A stretch of DNA of 64,000 nt, from NCBI RefSeq assembly GCF_004114975.1, contig NZ_CP030051.1, positions 5,394,001 through 5,458,000 of the forward strand. The letters run 5' to 3'. A model generated the notes under the pieces. That model did no database searches. It saw only the letters and a program-made list of their open reading frames with translations, and had not been told where the DNA came from. The position numbers and the translations under genes were made by a program. Positions 1 through 9,522 of this stretch are shown here, piece after piece. Source of the DNA: Bradyrhizobium guangdongense. Lineage in GTDB: Bacteria > Pseudomonadota > Alphaproteobacteria > Rhizobiales > Xanthobacteraceae. The number at the start of each line of letters is the position of its first letter. Position 1 is the stretch's first letter.

Positions 1-246
1 CCCTGACGATGGCAACGACTACGCTCTGCAGCACATCTTTTCTTTCTAGTGTTAACAGCTTGCCGGAAACGCCCGCTGTTTAGCGGAGTTCCCGGGCGAA
101 ACCTATTGCCGTTTTGGGTCGTTCTCACCGGAACAAGGTTCGAGGTAAACGGCGAAAAACGATGGCAAAATCATGCGGGACGGCCGGTATAGCCGGCGAC
201 TTGAGGCGTTAAAGTGACGGAGGAGTCTGCGACAAATATCGTCGCC
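1..246. other. non-coding stretch upstream of the ispH promoter
   Basis: No reading frame with plausible protein composition is present here on either strand. A short hairpin (arms CCGCT/AGCGG, about 73-86) lies inside a looser CGCCCG/CGGGCG pairing, but no T-run follows, so it is not called a terminator. No tRNA-like cloverleaf was recognised. The stretch is probably the 3' flank of a gene outside the window plus spacer before the ispH promoter. Confidence 0.5.
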
Positions 247-274
247 TTGCCGGCCTGAAAGGCTGCATTATAAT
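247..274 (+). promoter_or_regulatory. sigma-70-type promoter for ispH-hpnH
   Basis: A -35 box TTGCCG (247-252) and a perfect -10 box TATAAT (269-274) are separated by 16 bases. This predicts a transcript start near 281 and a leader of about 217 nt before the ispH ATG. The spacer carries a short GGCCT/AGGC(T) inverted repeat. A second TTGACA occurs at 337-342 without a good -10, and GGAAC-N16-GTT (355-378) only loosely resembles an EcfG stress promoter. I recognised no riboswitch in the leader. Confidence 0.55.
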
Positions 275-497
275 ACCAAGAATCGCCCGTCGCCGGAGCC
301 CGCGGCTCATTCCTACCTTTCCTGATTGCCGATTTTTTGACACAAAGTGCTGCCGGAACCCAGATGGGGTGGGCAGTTACCGCAGCCGCGAACCTATGGT
401 GCGGTTATTGCAGCATCGGCCCGTACAACATGCGCCCCTATCTGGGTGCCACGGGGACAATTGAGCGGATTGGTGCAACTTGCGTGATGGGCGTCCC

Positions 498-1424
498 ATG
501 GAAGTTTATCTGGCCCAGCCGCGCGGCTTTTGCGCGGGAGTGGTGCGCGCGATCGACATCGTGGAGCGGGCGCTGGAGAAATACGGCCCGCCGGTCTACG
601 TGCGCCATGAGATCGTGCACAACAAATACGTCGTCGAAAGCCTGAAGGCCAAGGGCGCGATCTTCGTCGAGGAGCTGTCGGAGGTTCCGCCGAAGGCCGT
701 GACCGTTTTCAGCGCCCATGGCGTCGCCCGCAGCGTCGAGGAAGAGGCCGCCGCGCGCGACCTGCCGGTGCTGAATGCCACCTGCCCGCTGGTCACGAAA
801 GTTCACAATCAGGGGAAGCGCTATATCGCCAAGGGCCGTACCCTGGTCCTGATCGGTCATGCCGGCCACCCCGAGGTCGAGGGCACGGTGGGCCAGGTCC
901 CAGGGCCCGTCCTGCTGGTTCAGAGCGTCGAGGAGGCCAAGGCCCTGGCGCTCCCGGCAGATACGCCAATGGCCTACATCACCCAGACCACCCTGTCGGT
1001 CGACGACACCCGGGACATCATCGGGGCTCTTCAAGCCAAATTTACAGATATTCAAGGCCCTGACATCCGGGATATCTGCTATGCGACACAGAACCGCCAA
1101 TCTGCGGTAAGGGACTTGAGCAAGCTGGTCGACGTGATCTTGGTGGTGGGCGCTGCCAATAGCTCGAACTCGAACCGGCTCCGCGAAATCGGCACTGAGG
1201 CCGGCGTCGCGAGTTATCTGATCGCCGATGGCAGCGAGCTCAATCCCGAGTGGTTGAAGGGTGCCAGGACCGTCGGCCTCACGGCCGGCGCCTCGGCGCC
1301 CGAGGTGCTGGTGGATGACGTGATCGAAGCGCTGCGGCGGATCGGACCGGTGACGGTCTCGGTGCTTCCCGGCCACGAGGAAAACATCGAATTCAGGCTT
1401 CCGGCCCAGTTGGCTGCGAGCTGA
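498..1424 (+). CDS. ispH: 4-hydroxy-3-methylbut-2-enyl diphosphate reductase
   Basis: IspH (LytB) catalyses the last step of the MEP isoprenoid pathway, reducing HMBPP to IPP and DMAPP in the cytosol with a [4Fe-4S] cluster. The 308-residue protein has the three cluster cysteines at 12 (RGFCAGV), 96 (ATCPLV) and 194 (DICYAT), and the catalytic HPE at 124-126, matching the family pattern. The ATG at 498 is preferred over the in-frame TTG at 480 because [10 protein letters not shown] is the standard family N-terminus. It lies 34 bp before hpnH, so isoprenoid precursor supply is co-transcribed with hopanoid side-chain synthesis. In such genomes a second ispH elsewhere is common; that cannot be judged here. 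Confidence 0.95.
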   Translation: MEVYLAQPRGFCAGVVRAIDIVERALEKYGPPVYVRHEIVHNKYVVESLKAKGAIFVEELSEVPPKAVTVFSAHGVARSVEEEAAARDLPVLNATCPLVTKVHNQGKRYIAKGRTLVLIGHAGHPEVEGTVGQVPGPVLLVQSVEEAKALALPADTPMAYITQTTLSVDDTRDIIGALQAKFTDIQGPDIRDICYATQNRQSAVRDLSKLVDVILVVGAANSSNSNRLREIGTEAGVASYLIADGSELNPEWLKGARTVGLTAGASAPEVLVDDVIEALRRIGPVTVSVLPGHEENIEFRLPAQLAAS

Positions 1425-1458
1425 CCTACCGAATTTCAAGCCCAGAAAGAAACCTGTA

Positions 1459-2619
<1,161 letters not shown>

Positions 2620-2645
2620 GCGCGCAAGCCGGTACGAACGAACGA

Positions 2646-2680
2646 GGCCCGGTCGCCGATGGCGATCGGGCCTTTTGTTT
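2646..2680 (+). terminator. rho-independent terminator of ispH-hpnH
   Basis: A 12-bp stem (GGCCCGGTCGCC / GGCGATCGGGCC, with one G-T pair) and a GAT loop are followed by TTTTGTTTT. It lies 27 bp after the hpnH stop. A near copy in opposite orientation ends the hpnG operon at about 4615-4650. Confidence 0.9.
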
Positions 2681-2957
2681 TGCTCGGCGCGAGCGGCCCT
2701 CTGTGCACGGGACCTCCATTGGAAAAGATAGAAAACAACCCCATGCACAGTAGACGCGCGGTTGCTCGCTGCCGGGATCCAGATCGGCGAGCTTCGTTTT
2801 TTACGAAATTCGGTTGACCCGTCGGGCAACACAGTGGCACTATGCCAAGCTGGCCTTTTCGTAAATTGCGCCCGCACGGTGTTTCGTGAGACGCACCTTC
2901 TGCAAGGCCAGGGTTATCTTCATCCGAGGTCCATCGTCCCCTCGCGGACGATGATCC
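2681..2957. other. intergenic region after hpnH
   Basis: No gene is supported between the hpnH terminator and the stop of the SnoaL-like gene. A 7-bp perfect hairpin (ATCGTCC/GGACGAT, 2933-2952) sits directly downstream of the minus-strand SnoaL-like stop codon. It lacks a T-run and may stabilise the 3' end. The rest shows no recognisable feature. Confidence 0.5.
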
Positions 2958-3407
2958 TCACGCCGCCCTGAGGATGCCGAGCTGCTGCAGCGCCGTCGCG
3001 CCGTCATCCAGCCCGATCTCCTCGACAATCCGGCCCTCCCTGACGCGGAGAACTGTCGTTCCGGTAAAGTGCATCTTGCGCCCGGAGTTGGCCGGAAGCG
3101 ATCCGATCAGGAAATCACCGAAGGCGGGGCCGGTGTGCGTTCCGCCGCCTTCCCAGCGGCCCACCACCTGATCGCCCTCCGCGATGAGATCCGCCGTGCC
3201 CCAGAACTTGAGATCCGGGAAGGCCCGCCGGAAGCCGGTGATGAACTTCATCACCTCGTCGCGCCCGCGCCGCGGCTCGTGCAGCGAATATTGCAGCAGC
3301 ATGTCGGGCGCGGCGAGCTCCTCGACGATATCGGGGTTGAAGGGATTGCCCCAAAAGCCTTCGAACCAGCGGCCGACGATGGCCTTGTTGTCCTCTTCCT
3401 TCGACAT
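2958..3407 (-). CDS. SnoaL-like / ester cyclase family protein
   Basis: The 149-residue protein has the NTF2-like cone fold pattern of SnoaL-type proteins: an N-terminal helix (KEEDNKAIVGRWFEGFW), a core with the FRRAFPDL signature, and beta strands with GDQVVGRWEGGGTHTG. The family includes polyketide cyclases and many proteins of unknown substrate, so no reaction is assigned. Start at 3407 is chosen because AGGAG lies 8 bases upstream; a longer frame reaching 3488 has no such support. It is transcribed divergently from the membrane-protein gene at 3599. These two genes split the hopanoid locus; a role in hopanoid metabolism is possible but not shown. Confidence 0.8.
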   Translation of the reverse strand: MSKEEDNKAIVGRWFEGFWGNPFNPDIVEELAAPDMLLQYSLHEPRRGRDEVMKFITGFRRAFPDLKFWGTADLIAEGDQVVGRWEGGGTHTGPAFGDFLIGSLPANSGRKMHFTGTTVLRVREGRIVEEIGLDDGATALQQLGILRAA

Positions 3408-3598
3408 GAGTGTCGCTCCTTGTTCTGCTGTAACCGTGTACCGACCATAGGCGCGCAAGGCCCGCGCCGACGACCCGATTTCCGACAAGCCGCAAATCGC
3501 GCCGCGACCGATCAGCCCCTTCCCGTTTGCGATTGCTCAAGAACCGCTCGCTCCGCCTCGCTAGATTCATCTGCGCCTCAGCTCGTTCGGAGTCCGCC

Positions 3599-4444
3599 AT
3601 GCACACACAGCACACGCGAACACCCTACGCGTCGGCCGCGCTGATCGTCCTCGTCTGCGTCATGGTCGATGTGGCCCTGCATCGCTTGTTTTCCTGGACG
3701 TTCGACTTCGACTATTTCGACAACGGCCTGCCGCAGAGTGTCTTCGTCAGAAACGGCACCTTTCCGCTCGCGGCCGTCGCCGGTTTCCTTCTGATGTTCG
3801 GATTCCTCGCGGCAATCTTCCTTCGCGTGCGCCCCTCGCTCGGCAAATTGCCTCTTCCGGCCGGCCAGTGCTTCTTCATGCCGATTGCACTCATCATGTT
3901 CTTCGGCGTCCTGGAATCCGCATTCGTTTTCCCGACCCCACTCAGGGCGGAGATCATCACCGGGGTTGCCGACGCGCTTCCCTATCTCCTGCTCGGCTTG
4001 TTGCTCGACCGCTTCGTCCGTCCGATGGATGGCCTGCGACAAGGACCGGCTGTCGAGATTGCACCCTGGTGGTCGATGCTGTGGGTCGCGCTCTTCTATG
4101 TCGGAGGACGCTACGTCGTCTCCTATCCCGTCCTGCACATCGCCTCCGGCTACATCGCGCGGCCGGCCGGCACCTTGATCTGGACCGTGGCCTGCGGGCT
4201 CAGCGTGGGCGCCTTCCATTGGCTGGCAGGCTCTGCCTTCCCCGCGGCGACACCGCTGCAAAAGGCTCTGCGCGTCGCCGCGACGCTCGGGATATTCTGG
4301 CTCATGGTCCAGCTCTTTTATGCGCTGATCTCGGCGGTCTCGGTCGCCGACCTCGTCATCCGTGGCGCCGCCGATACGGTCTATCTCGCCGCCGGCATCT
4401 ACAGTCTCGAGGCGCTGCTTCGAAGAAGCAAACCTAGCGCGTAG
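3599..4444 (+). CDS. polytopic membrane protein of unknown function
   Basis: I do not recognise a family. The 281-residue product has about seven hydrophobic segments of membrane-spanning length (roughly residues 11-32, 55-78, 90-110, 120-140, 155-175, 185-205 and 225-250), with short polar loops. Start at 3599 (MHTQHTRTP) is preceded by GGAG. An upstream TTG-type start at 3527 would add a basic extension without support. It lies alone between the SnoaL-like gene and hpnG and is convergent with hpnG. Position inside a hopanoid locus makes a membrane-lipid role conceivable, but nothing in the protein proves it. Confidence 0.75.
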   Translation: MHTQHTRTPYASAALIVLVCVMVDVALHRLFSWTFDFDYFDNGLPQSVFVRNGTFPLAAVAGFLLMFGFLAAIFLRVRPSLGKLPLPAGQCFFMPIALIMFFGVLESAFVFPTPLRAEIITGVADALPYLLLGLLLDRFVRPMDGLRQGPAVEIAPWWSMLWVALFYVGGRYVVSYPVLHIASGYIARPAGTLIWTVACGLSVGAFHWLAGSAFPAATPLQKALRVAATLGIFWLMVQLFYALISAVSVADLVIRGAADTVYLAAGIYSLEALLRRSKPSA

Positions 4445-4612
4445 GATGGCGGAGCCAAGCGAGACCCATCAACTTTACGAGGCACGAAGCACGATGGGCC
4501 TTGCAAGAGCCCAACCCGTCCGATGCGGGCGAGCATGGTCGCGGAGCTCAGCGCGAACAGCGCTGCGACAGAAGAGTACGGCTCTCACCGCAATTGCTGA
4601 GGGGCCACGGAC

Positions 4613-4650
4613 CCAAAAAGAAAAGGCCCAATCGCCGATGCGACCGGGCC
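4613..4650 (-). terminator. rho-independent terminator of the hpnC-G operon
   Basis: Read on the minus strand, a stem GGCCC...TCGC / GCGA...GGGCC is followed by TTTTCTTTTT (plus-strand A-tract 4615-4624). It lies about 30 bp after the hpnG stop. Its sequence closely resembles the hpnH terminator. Confidence 0.85.
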
Positions 4651-4678
4651 TTGCTTTTCAGTAGTTCGCCAATCCCGC

Positions 4679-5428
4679 TCAGATCGTCTCGGCCACCAGC
4701 GCTTCGCTGTCCACCAGCTCCGTCCCGATCAGGAAGTCGCGGCAGCCGCGCAAGGAGCGCAGCGCGCGGTTGAAGTCGATGCCGGTCGAGACCAGCGCAT
4801 GCAGCGTCGCCGGATTGCGGACGATGCCGCGCAGGACGGCGGCGAGGTCGATCTGGCCGTTCGGCTTGATGGCGGCGCGGGCGAGCGCCGGCAGTGCGCG
4901 GTGGGCGGGGTCGCTGATGACGCGCACGGCCGCGAAGGGCAGGCCGGCCTCGGCGGCATAGGCGGCGGCGATGTGGCTTTCCATGTCGACGGCGGAGGCG
5001 CCGGTCTCGGAATGCAGCGCCGCCTTGCACGAGGAGCCGGTGACCACTTCCTCGGCGCCGGCGAGGCTGCCGCGCACGACGCGGCGGCGGCCGGAGGTCA
5101 GCTTGTCGATGAGATCGTCGCTGAGCGACAGGCCGGCGGCCCAGCGGGCGTCGCCCGAGAGCACCTCGGTCGCCACGACGACGTCGCCGGACCGCAAGCT
5201 CGGGTCGAGCCCCCCGGCCACGCCGAACGAGATCACGCCGCGAATCGTATCAGGGTCGACCACGGTCAGCAGCGCCCGCAACTGGGTCGGGCTGCTGGAT
5301 GAGCAGATCACGGCCATGCCCGGCCCGGCCGCGATGCGGGCCTCCTGAACCAATCCAGTCACGATCAAGATCGGCCGCGGATCAATGGCATTGCCCGCGG
5401 TAAGATAGTCCCCCGTCCCCAAAGTCAC
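4679..5428 (-). CDS. hpnG: adenosylhopane nucleosidase/phosphorylase HpnG
   Basis: HpnG removes adenine from adenosylhopane, leading to ribosylhopane or its phosphate, the precursor of bacteriohopanetetrol-type lipids. The 249-residue protein is a nucleoside-phosphorylase fold enzyme, with a VISFGVAGGLDP segment near residue 60 and the conserved AVDMESHIAA purine-binding region near residue 150. The start is taken as the GTG at 5428: it overlaps the shc stop (ATGTGA), giving a 4-bp overlap and probable translational coupling. The longer open frame upstream runs inside shc and is not credible. It is the last gene of the operon. Confidence 0.92.
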   Translation of the reverse strand: MTLGTGDYLTAGNAIDPRPILIVTGLVQEARIAAGPGMAVICSSSSPTQLRALLTVVDPDTIRGVISFGVAGGLDPSLRSGDVVVATEVLSGDARWAAGLSLSDDLIDKLTSGRRRVVRGSLAGAEEVVTGSSCKAALHSETGASAVDMESHIAAAYAAEAGLPFAAVRVISDPAHRALPALARAAIKPNGQIDLAAVLRGIVRNPATLHALVSTGIDFNRALRSLRGCRDFLIGTELVDSEALVAETI

Positions 5429-7377
5429 ATTCCGACCCCTACCACCCTGCTGTTGGTGTTCCGCAAGTTCCGATATCGCGCCAGCGCCCACAGCGGAAAG
5501 AACTTCGGGTAACCATGATATCGCAGATAGAACACGCGGGGGAAGCCCGTGGCGGTGTACCGCTGCTCGTCCCACAGTCCTTTTTCGCCTTGTGTTGCAA
5601 TCAGGTACTCCACCCCGCGGGCGACGGCCGGGTGATCAACCTCGCCCGCAGCCATCAGGGCAAGCAAGGCCCATGCCGTTTGCGAGGCGGTCGAGGGGGC
5701 GGCTTCCCATCCCTTGTGATCCAGCCGGTAGCTGACGGCGTCCTCGCCCCAGCCGCCGTCCTCGTTCTGGATCGAGGTGAGCCAGGCCGCGGCCTTCCGA
5801 ATCATCGGATCCTTCTGGTCGACGCCGGCCATGTTGAGGGCGCAGAGCACCGACCAGGTTCCATAGATGAAGTTCATGCCCCACCGGCCGTACCAGGACC
5901 CCTCCGGGTGCTGGGTCTTGCGCAAGAAGGCGACGCCGGCGGCGACCTGCTTGCTGGTCGCCTCGGTCTGGCCGAGCTGCGCCAGCATCGAGATGCAGCG
6001 CGCGGTGACGTCCTCGGTCGGCGGATCGAGCAGCGCGCCATGGTCCGAGAACGGGATGTTGTTCAGGTAGTATTCGAGGTTGTTGACGTCGAAGGCCGCC
6101 CAGCCGCCGTCGTCGCTCTGCATGCCCTCGATCCACTCCCGGCCGCGATCGATCGCGGCATCATAGCCGGCGACGCCGTGCTCGCGGCGCATGCGGTCCA
6201 TCGACATCACCACCACGGCGGTGTCGTCGAGGTCGGGGTAATACGCATTGTTGTACTGGAAGGCCCAGCCGCCCGGACGCACATCCGGCCGCTTCACCGC
6301 CCAGTCGCCCTTCACTTCGAGCTCCTGCTTGGGGATCAGCCAGTCGAGGCCCTGCTTCGCCGCGGGCACCGCCTTGTCGCCCCCGGCTTCCAGCAGCGCG
6401 TGCGCCGTCAGCGTCGTGTCCCACACCGGCGAGACGCAGGGCTGGCAATAGGCCTCCTCGCCATTGATCACGAGCAGCTTGTCGATGCCCCGGCGCGTGG
6501 TCGCGCGCGGCGGATAATTCGCGTCCTTGCCGAGCGCGTCATACATCATGACGATGTTGGCCATCGGCGGATAGATCGCACCCATGCCGTCCTCGCCGTT
6601 GAGCCGCTCCTCGATGAAGGCGAGCGCGGCGTCGATCGCGCGCTGGCGCAGGCTCTTCGGGAACATCGGCTCGACCACGCGCAAAATGCCGTCGAGCGCG
6701 CGGAACAGCACGAACCAGGCCATGCTCTGATGCGGCGCCTTCGCGGTCATGCCGATCGAGCGCGGATCCTGCAGGAACAATTCGTCGATGCCGACGCGCT
6801 TGGGATTCTTCGCCAGCGGCTTCAGCGCGGCGATCACCATCAACGGCACCATGGTGGTGCGCGCCCAGTAGGAGATCTTGTTGAGGTGGAACGGCGACCA
6901 GAACGGCAGCAGCACGATCTCGATCGGCAGCACCGGCACCGCGCGCCAGGTCATGACGCCGAAGGTCGCCAGCAGGAAACGGGTGAAGACGTTGCTGTTG
7001 ATCGCACCGCCGCGCGCGTGGATCGCCTCGCGCGCACGCACCATGTGCGGCGCGTCCACGGAATCGCCGATCATCTTCAGCGCGAAATACGCCTTCACGC
7101 TGGCGCTCATGTCGAACTCGCCGTCATGCACCAGGGGCCAGCCGCCATGGGCGCCCTGGACGCGACGCAGATAGTTGCCGATCTTGGCCTCCAGCGCGGT
7201 GTCGACGGGCTCGGCCAGATAGTGGCGCAGCAGGATGTATTCGGCCGGAATGGTACAGTCGGCCTCGAGCTCGAAGACCCAGTGGCCGTCGGGTTGCTGA
7301 AAGCCGAGCACGCCTTGCGTGGCCGACGCAATGCTCGATTCCAAAGCTTCACGGCTGATCGCGTTCACAGCATCCAT
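5425..7377 (-). CDS. shc: squalene-hopene cyclase
   Basis: Shc (HpnF) cyclises squalene to hopene/hopanol at the cytoplasmic membrane. The roughly 650-residue protein carries the catalytic DXDD motif (YPDLDDTAVV) and at least six QW repeats, for example QQPDGHW, QGAHGGW, MQSDDGGW, QHPEGSW, QNEDGGW and QGEKGLW. Length is normal for the family. ATG at 7377 is preferred because AGGAG lies 12 bases upstream; a GTG at 7419, only 8 bp after hpnE, would give 664 residues and cannot be excluded. It overlaps hpnG by 4 bp. Confidence 0.96.
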   Translation of the reverse strand: MDAVNAISREALESSIASATQGVLGFQQPDGHWVFELEADCTIPAEYILLRHYLAEPVDTALEAKIGNYLRRVQGAHGGWPLVHDGEFDMSASVKAYFALKMIGDSVDAPHMVRAREAIHARGGAINSNVFTRFLLATFGVMTWRAVPVLPIEIVLLPFWSPFHLNKISYWARTTMVPLMVIAALKPLAKNPKRVGIDELFLQDPRSIGMTAKAPHQSMAWFVLFRALDGILRVVEPMFPKSLRQRAIDAALAFIEERLNGEDGMGAIYPPMANIVMMYDALGKDANYPPRATTRRGIDKLLVINGEEAYCQPCVSPVWDTTLTAHALLEAGGDKAVPAAKQGLDWLIPKQELEVKGDWAVKRPDVRPGGWAFQYNNAYYPDLDDTAVVVMSMDRMRREHGVAGYDAAIDRGREWIEGMQSDDGGWAAFDVNNLEYYLNNIPFSDHGALLDPPTEDVTARCISMLAQLGQTEATSKQVAAGVAFLRKTQHPEGSWYGRWGMNFIYGTWSVLCALNMAGVDQKDPMIRKAAAWLTSIQNEDGGWGEDAVSYRLDHKGWEAAPSTASQTAWALLALMAAGEVDHPAVARGVEYLIATQGEKGLWDEQRYTATGFPRVFYLRYHGYPKFFPLWALARYRNLRNTNSRVVGVGM

Positions 7378-7426
7378 GTCGCTCGATTGCTCCTGGCGTC
7401 GATTGAAAATGACCGGCACATGGCCG

Positions 7427-8683
7427 TCAGGGCCGCTTTGCGGCGAGAACCAGATCGGCGGCGCGATCGCCTGACCGGACCGATCCCTCGATCGTTGCAG
7501 GCAATCCCGTAGCAGTCCAGTCGCCGGCGAGAAACAGGTTTTTCAGTGCGGTGACCGGCCCCGGACGCAGGGCATTCTGGGCCGGCGTTGCCGCAAATGT
7601 GGCACGGCGCTCCCGCACGATCTGCCAGGGAGGCAGTTCGCCGGAGACGCCGCCGGCCTTGCAGACATCGTTCCAGATCGCCTGTGCCAGCTCCTCGCGC
7701 TGGAGGTCGACGAGGCGGTCGCCGTTGCTGATGGTGACGGAGAGCCGGTTCGGGAAGGCGAACAGCCATTCCACCACGCCGCCGATCACGCCGAGGATCG
7801 GCGCCGAGCCCGGCGGCGGTTCAAAGCGGAAATGCGCGTTGACGATGGCGCGGAATTCGGTCGGCGCGGTCAGGCCGGGCAGCAGGCTGGTCGCCGCGCG
7901 CGGCGGCACCGCCATCACGACCACGTCACCTGCAGCGAGCTGGACGACGTCCTCACCGCCGAAATTGAGCGCGCTGACCTTGCCGTCGGCGCTGATAAAA
8001 GAGCGCAGCTCGTGGCCGAGCTGAACCGTGTGGCCGCGCTCGGTCAGGAATTTCACGGCAGGCTCGATCAGCACGGCGCTGAGCCCGTCGCGCGCGATCA
8101 ACGGACGGCAGGCCTGCCCCCCCGCAAGCAGCGTCTCGCGCACGATGGCGCCGGCGAGCCCGGCCGAGCCCTCGGGCGGATCGACATTGAGCGCGGCGAG
8201 CAGCAGCGGCTGCACCAGGCGCTGATAGAGAACGCCTTCGGTCGGAATCGACTTGCCGACCAGCGTCTGTTCGGAGGCCCAGATCAGCGGCGCGAGCTTG
8301 AGATAATCGGTGAGGCCGGTGTCGGGCACGCGGCGGCTCTCGTCGAGCACCCAGGTCGGCCACCGGCCCGTGCCGAGATCGATCTGCCAGCGCTGCCCGG
8401 TCTTGATGTCGACGAAGGGAAATTGCGCGCTCGCGGGTCCGACGAGCCCCGCCTCGGTACCGATCGCGCGCGCATAGGCCCGCGCGTGGCTGTTGCCGGA
8501 CAGCAGCAGGTGATTGCCGTTGTCGATGGTGAGGTTGGTGGCGCCGTCGAAATAGGAGCGGCAGCGGCCGCCGGCCTGGTGCGTCGCCTCGTGCACGACG
8601 ACCTTGTAGCCGGCATTGGCGAGCCGCACAGCGGCGGAGAGGCCGGAAATTCCAGCGCCGATGATGTGAGCCGTGTTTTGCAT
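7427..8683 (-). CDS. hpnE: hydroxysqualene dehydroxylase HpnE (FAD-dependent)
   Basis: HpnE reductively removes the hydroxyl of hydroxysqualene to give squalene. The 418-residue protein has an N-terminal dinucleotide-binding motif (IIGAGISGLSAA, about residues 6-17), the GG-R-motif region AGGRCRSYF, and a C-terminal FAD-binding stretch NLFLAGDWTATGLPATIEG typical of squalene/phytoene desaturase relatives. ATG at 8683 forms TGATG with the hpnD stop (1-bp overlap). The upstream extension of the open frame lies in hpnD and is rejected. It works with HpnC and HpnD, encoded directly upstream. Confidence 0.93.
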   Translation of the reverse strand: MQNTAHIIGAGISGLSAAVRLANAGYKVVVHEATHQAGGRCRSYFDGATNLTIDNGNHLLLSGNSHARAYARAIGTEAGLVGPASAQFPFVDIKTGQRWQIDLGTGRWPTWVLDESRRVPDTGLTDYLKLAPLIWASEQTLVGKSIPTEGVLYQRLVQPLLLAALNVDPPEGSAGLAGAIVRETLLAGGQACRPLIARDGLSAVLIEPAVKFLTERGHTVQLGHELRSFISADGKVSALNFGGEDVVQLAAGDVVVMAVPPRAATSLLPGLTAPTEFRAIVNAHFRFEPPPGSAPILGVIGGVVEWLFAFPNRLSVTISNGDRLVDLQREELAQAIWNDVCKAGGVSGELPPWQIVRERRATFAATPAQNALRPGPVTALKNLFLAGDWTATGLPATIEGSVRSGDRAADLVLAAKRP

Positions 8684-9522
8684 CAGATGAAAGCGTAGCG
8701 GAGCAGGATCAAGATGCGTGTGATCTTCGACACACGCACCGGCTCGCGCGGCGCCGTGAAGCCGCGCGCGATCAGGAGGTCCAGGATGGAATGGTAGTAT
8801 TTCGACATGATCCGCGGCGCGCGCACCGCGCGGCGCCTGTTGCGGTTCATGATCTCGTCCGACTTCTCGAAATGCGCCTTCGCGCGCTGCGCCAGCGGCA
8901 GGCACACTTTCGACAGCGCCCGCTCGGCGATCACGCGGTTCGGATCGTTGGAGGTGATTCCGGCATGCAGCAGCGCCTCACGCGGCAGATAGAGCCGGCC
9001 GAGGCCTGCGTCCTCGTCGATGTCGCGCAGGATGTTGGTGAGCTGGAGCGCGCGGCCGAGATGGTAGGCGAGCAGGATGCCGTCCTCTTCCGGCAGGCCG
9101 AACACTCGCACCGACAGACGTCCCACCGCGCTGGCGACCCGGTCGCAATAGAGATCCAGCGTCGCCATGTCCGGCGCGCGGATGTCCTGCGGCACATCCA
9201 TCTCCATGCCGTCGACGATGGCGATGAAATCCTCGCGCTTCAATCCGAAGGTCTTCACCGAGGCGACGTAGTCCTTCAGCCGCGGCGGCGGATTGCCCTG
9301 ATAGAGCGCATCGATGTCGTTGCGCCATTGCTGGAGCGCGGCCAGCCGCGCATCGCGCGGACCGTCGGAATCGGCGATGTCGTCGACCTGACGGCAGAAG
9401 CTGTAGATCTGGAACATCGCCTCGCGCTGGTCGCGCGGCAGGATCCGCATCGCAGCGTAGAAGGAGCTGCTCGATGCGGACGAGCCATAATCGGCGCCGG
9501 GCGCGGTCGCCTCAAGCGTCAT
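8683..9522 (-). CDS. hpnD: presqualene diphosphate synthase HpnD
   Basis: HpnD condenses two farnesyl diphosphates to presqualene diphosphate. The 279-residue protein belongs to the trans-isoprenyl head-to-head synthase family, with the two Asp-rich Mg-diphosphate motifs QVDDIADSD (near residue 45) and NILRDIDED (near 165) and the conserved LGRLYLPREAL segment. ATG at 9522 lies 11 bp inside the end of hpnC, so translation is probably coupled. HpnC and HpnD are paralogues encoded side by side, as usual for the three-enzyme HpnCDE route that replaces a single squalene synthase. Confidence 0.94.
   Translation of the reverse strand: MTLEATAPGADYGSSASSSSFYAAMRILPRDQREAMFQIYSFCRQVDDIADSDGPRDARLAALQQWRNDIDALYQGNPPPRLKDYVASVKTFGLKREDFIAIVDGMEMDVPQDIRAPDMATLDLYCDRVASAVGRLSVRVFGLPEEDGILLAYHLGRALQLTNILRDIDEDAGLGRLYLPREALLHAGITSNDPNRVIAERALSKVCLPLAQRAKAHFEKSDEIMNRNRRRAVRAPRIMSKYYHSILDLLIARGFTAPREPVRVSKITRILILLRYAFI

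Noticed and set aside
355..378. GGAAC-N16-GTT as an EcfG general-stress promoter for ispH
   Set aside because: The -10 part lacks the leading C at the right spacing, while a clean TTGCCG-N16-TATAAT promoter lies upstream.
5515..7512. Plus-strand open frame of about 665 codons
   Set aside because: It is antisense to squalene-hopene cyclase, whose QW repeats and DXDD motif are unmistakable.
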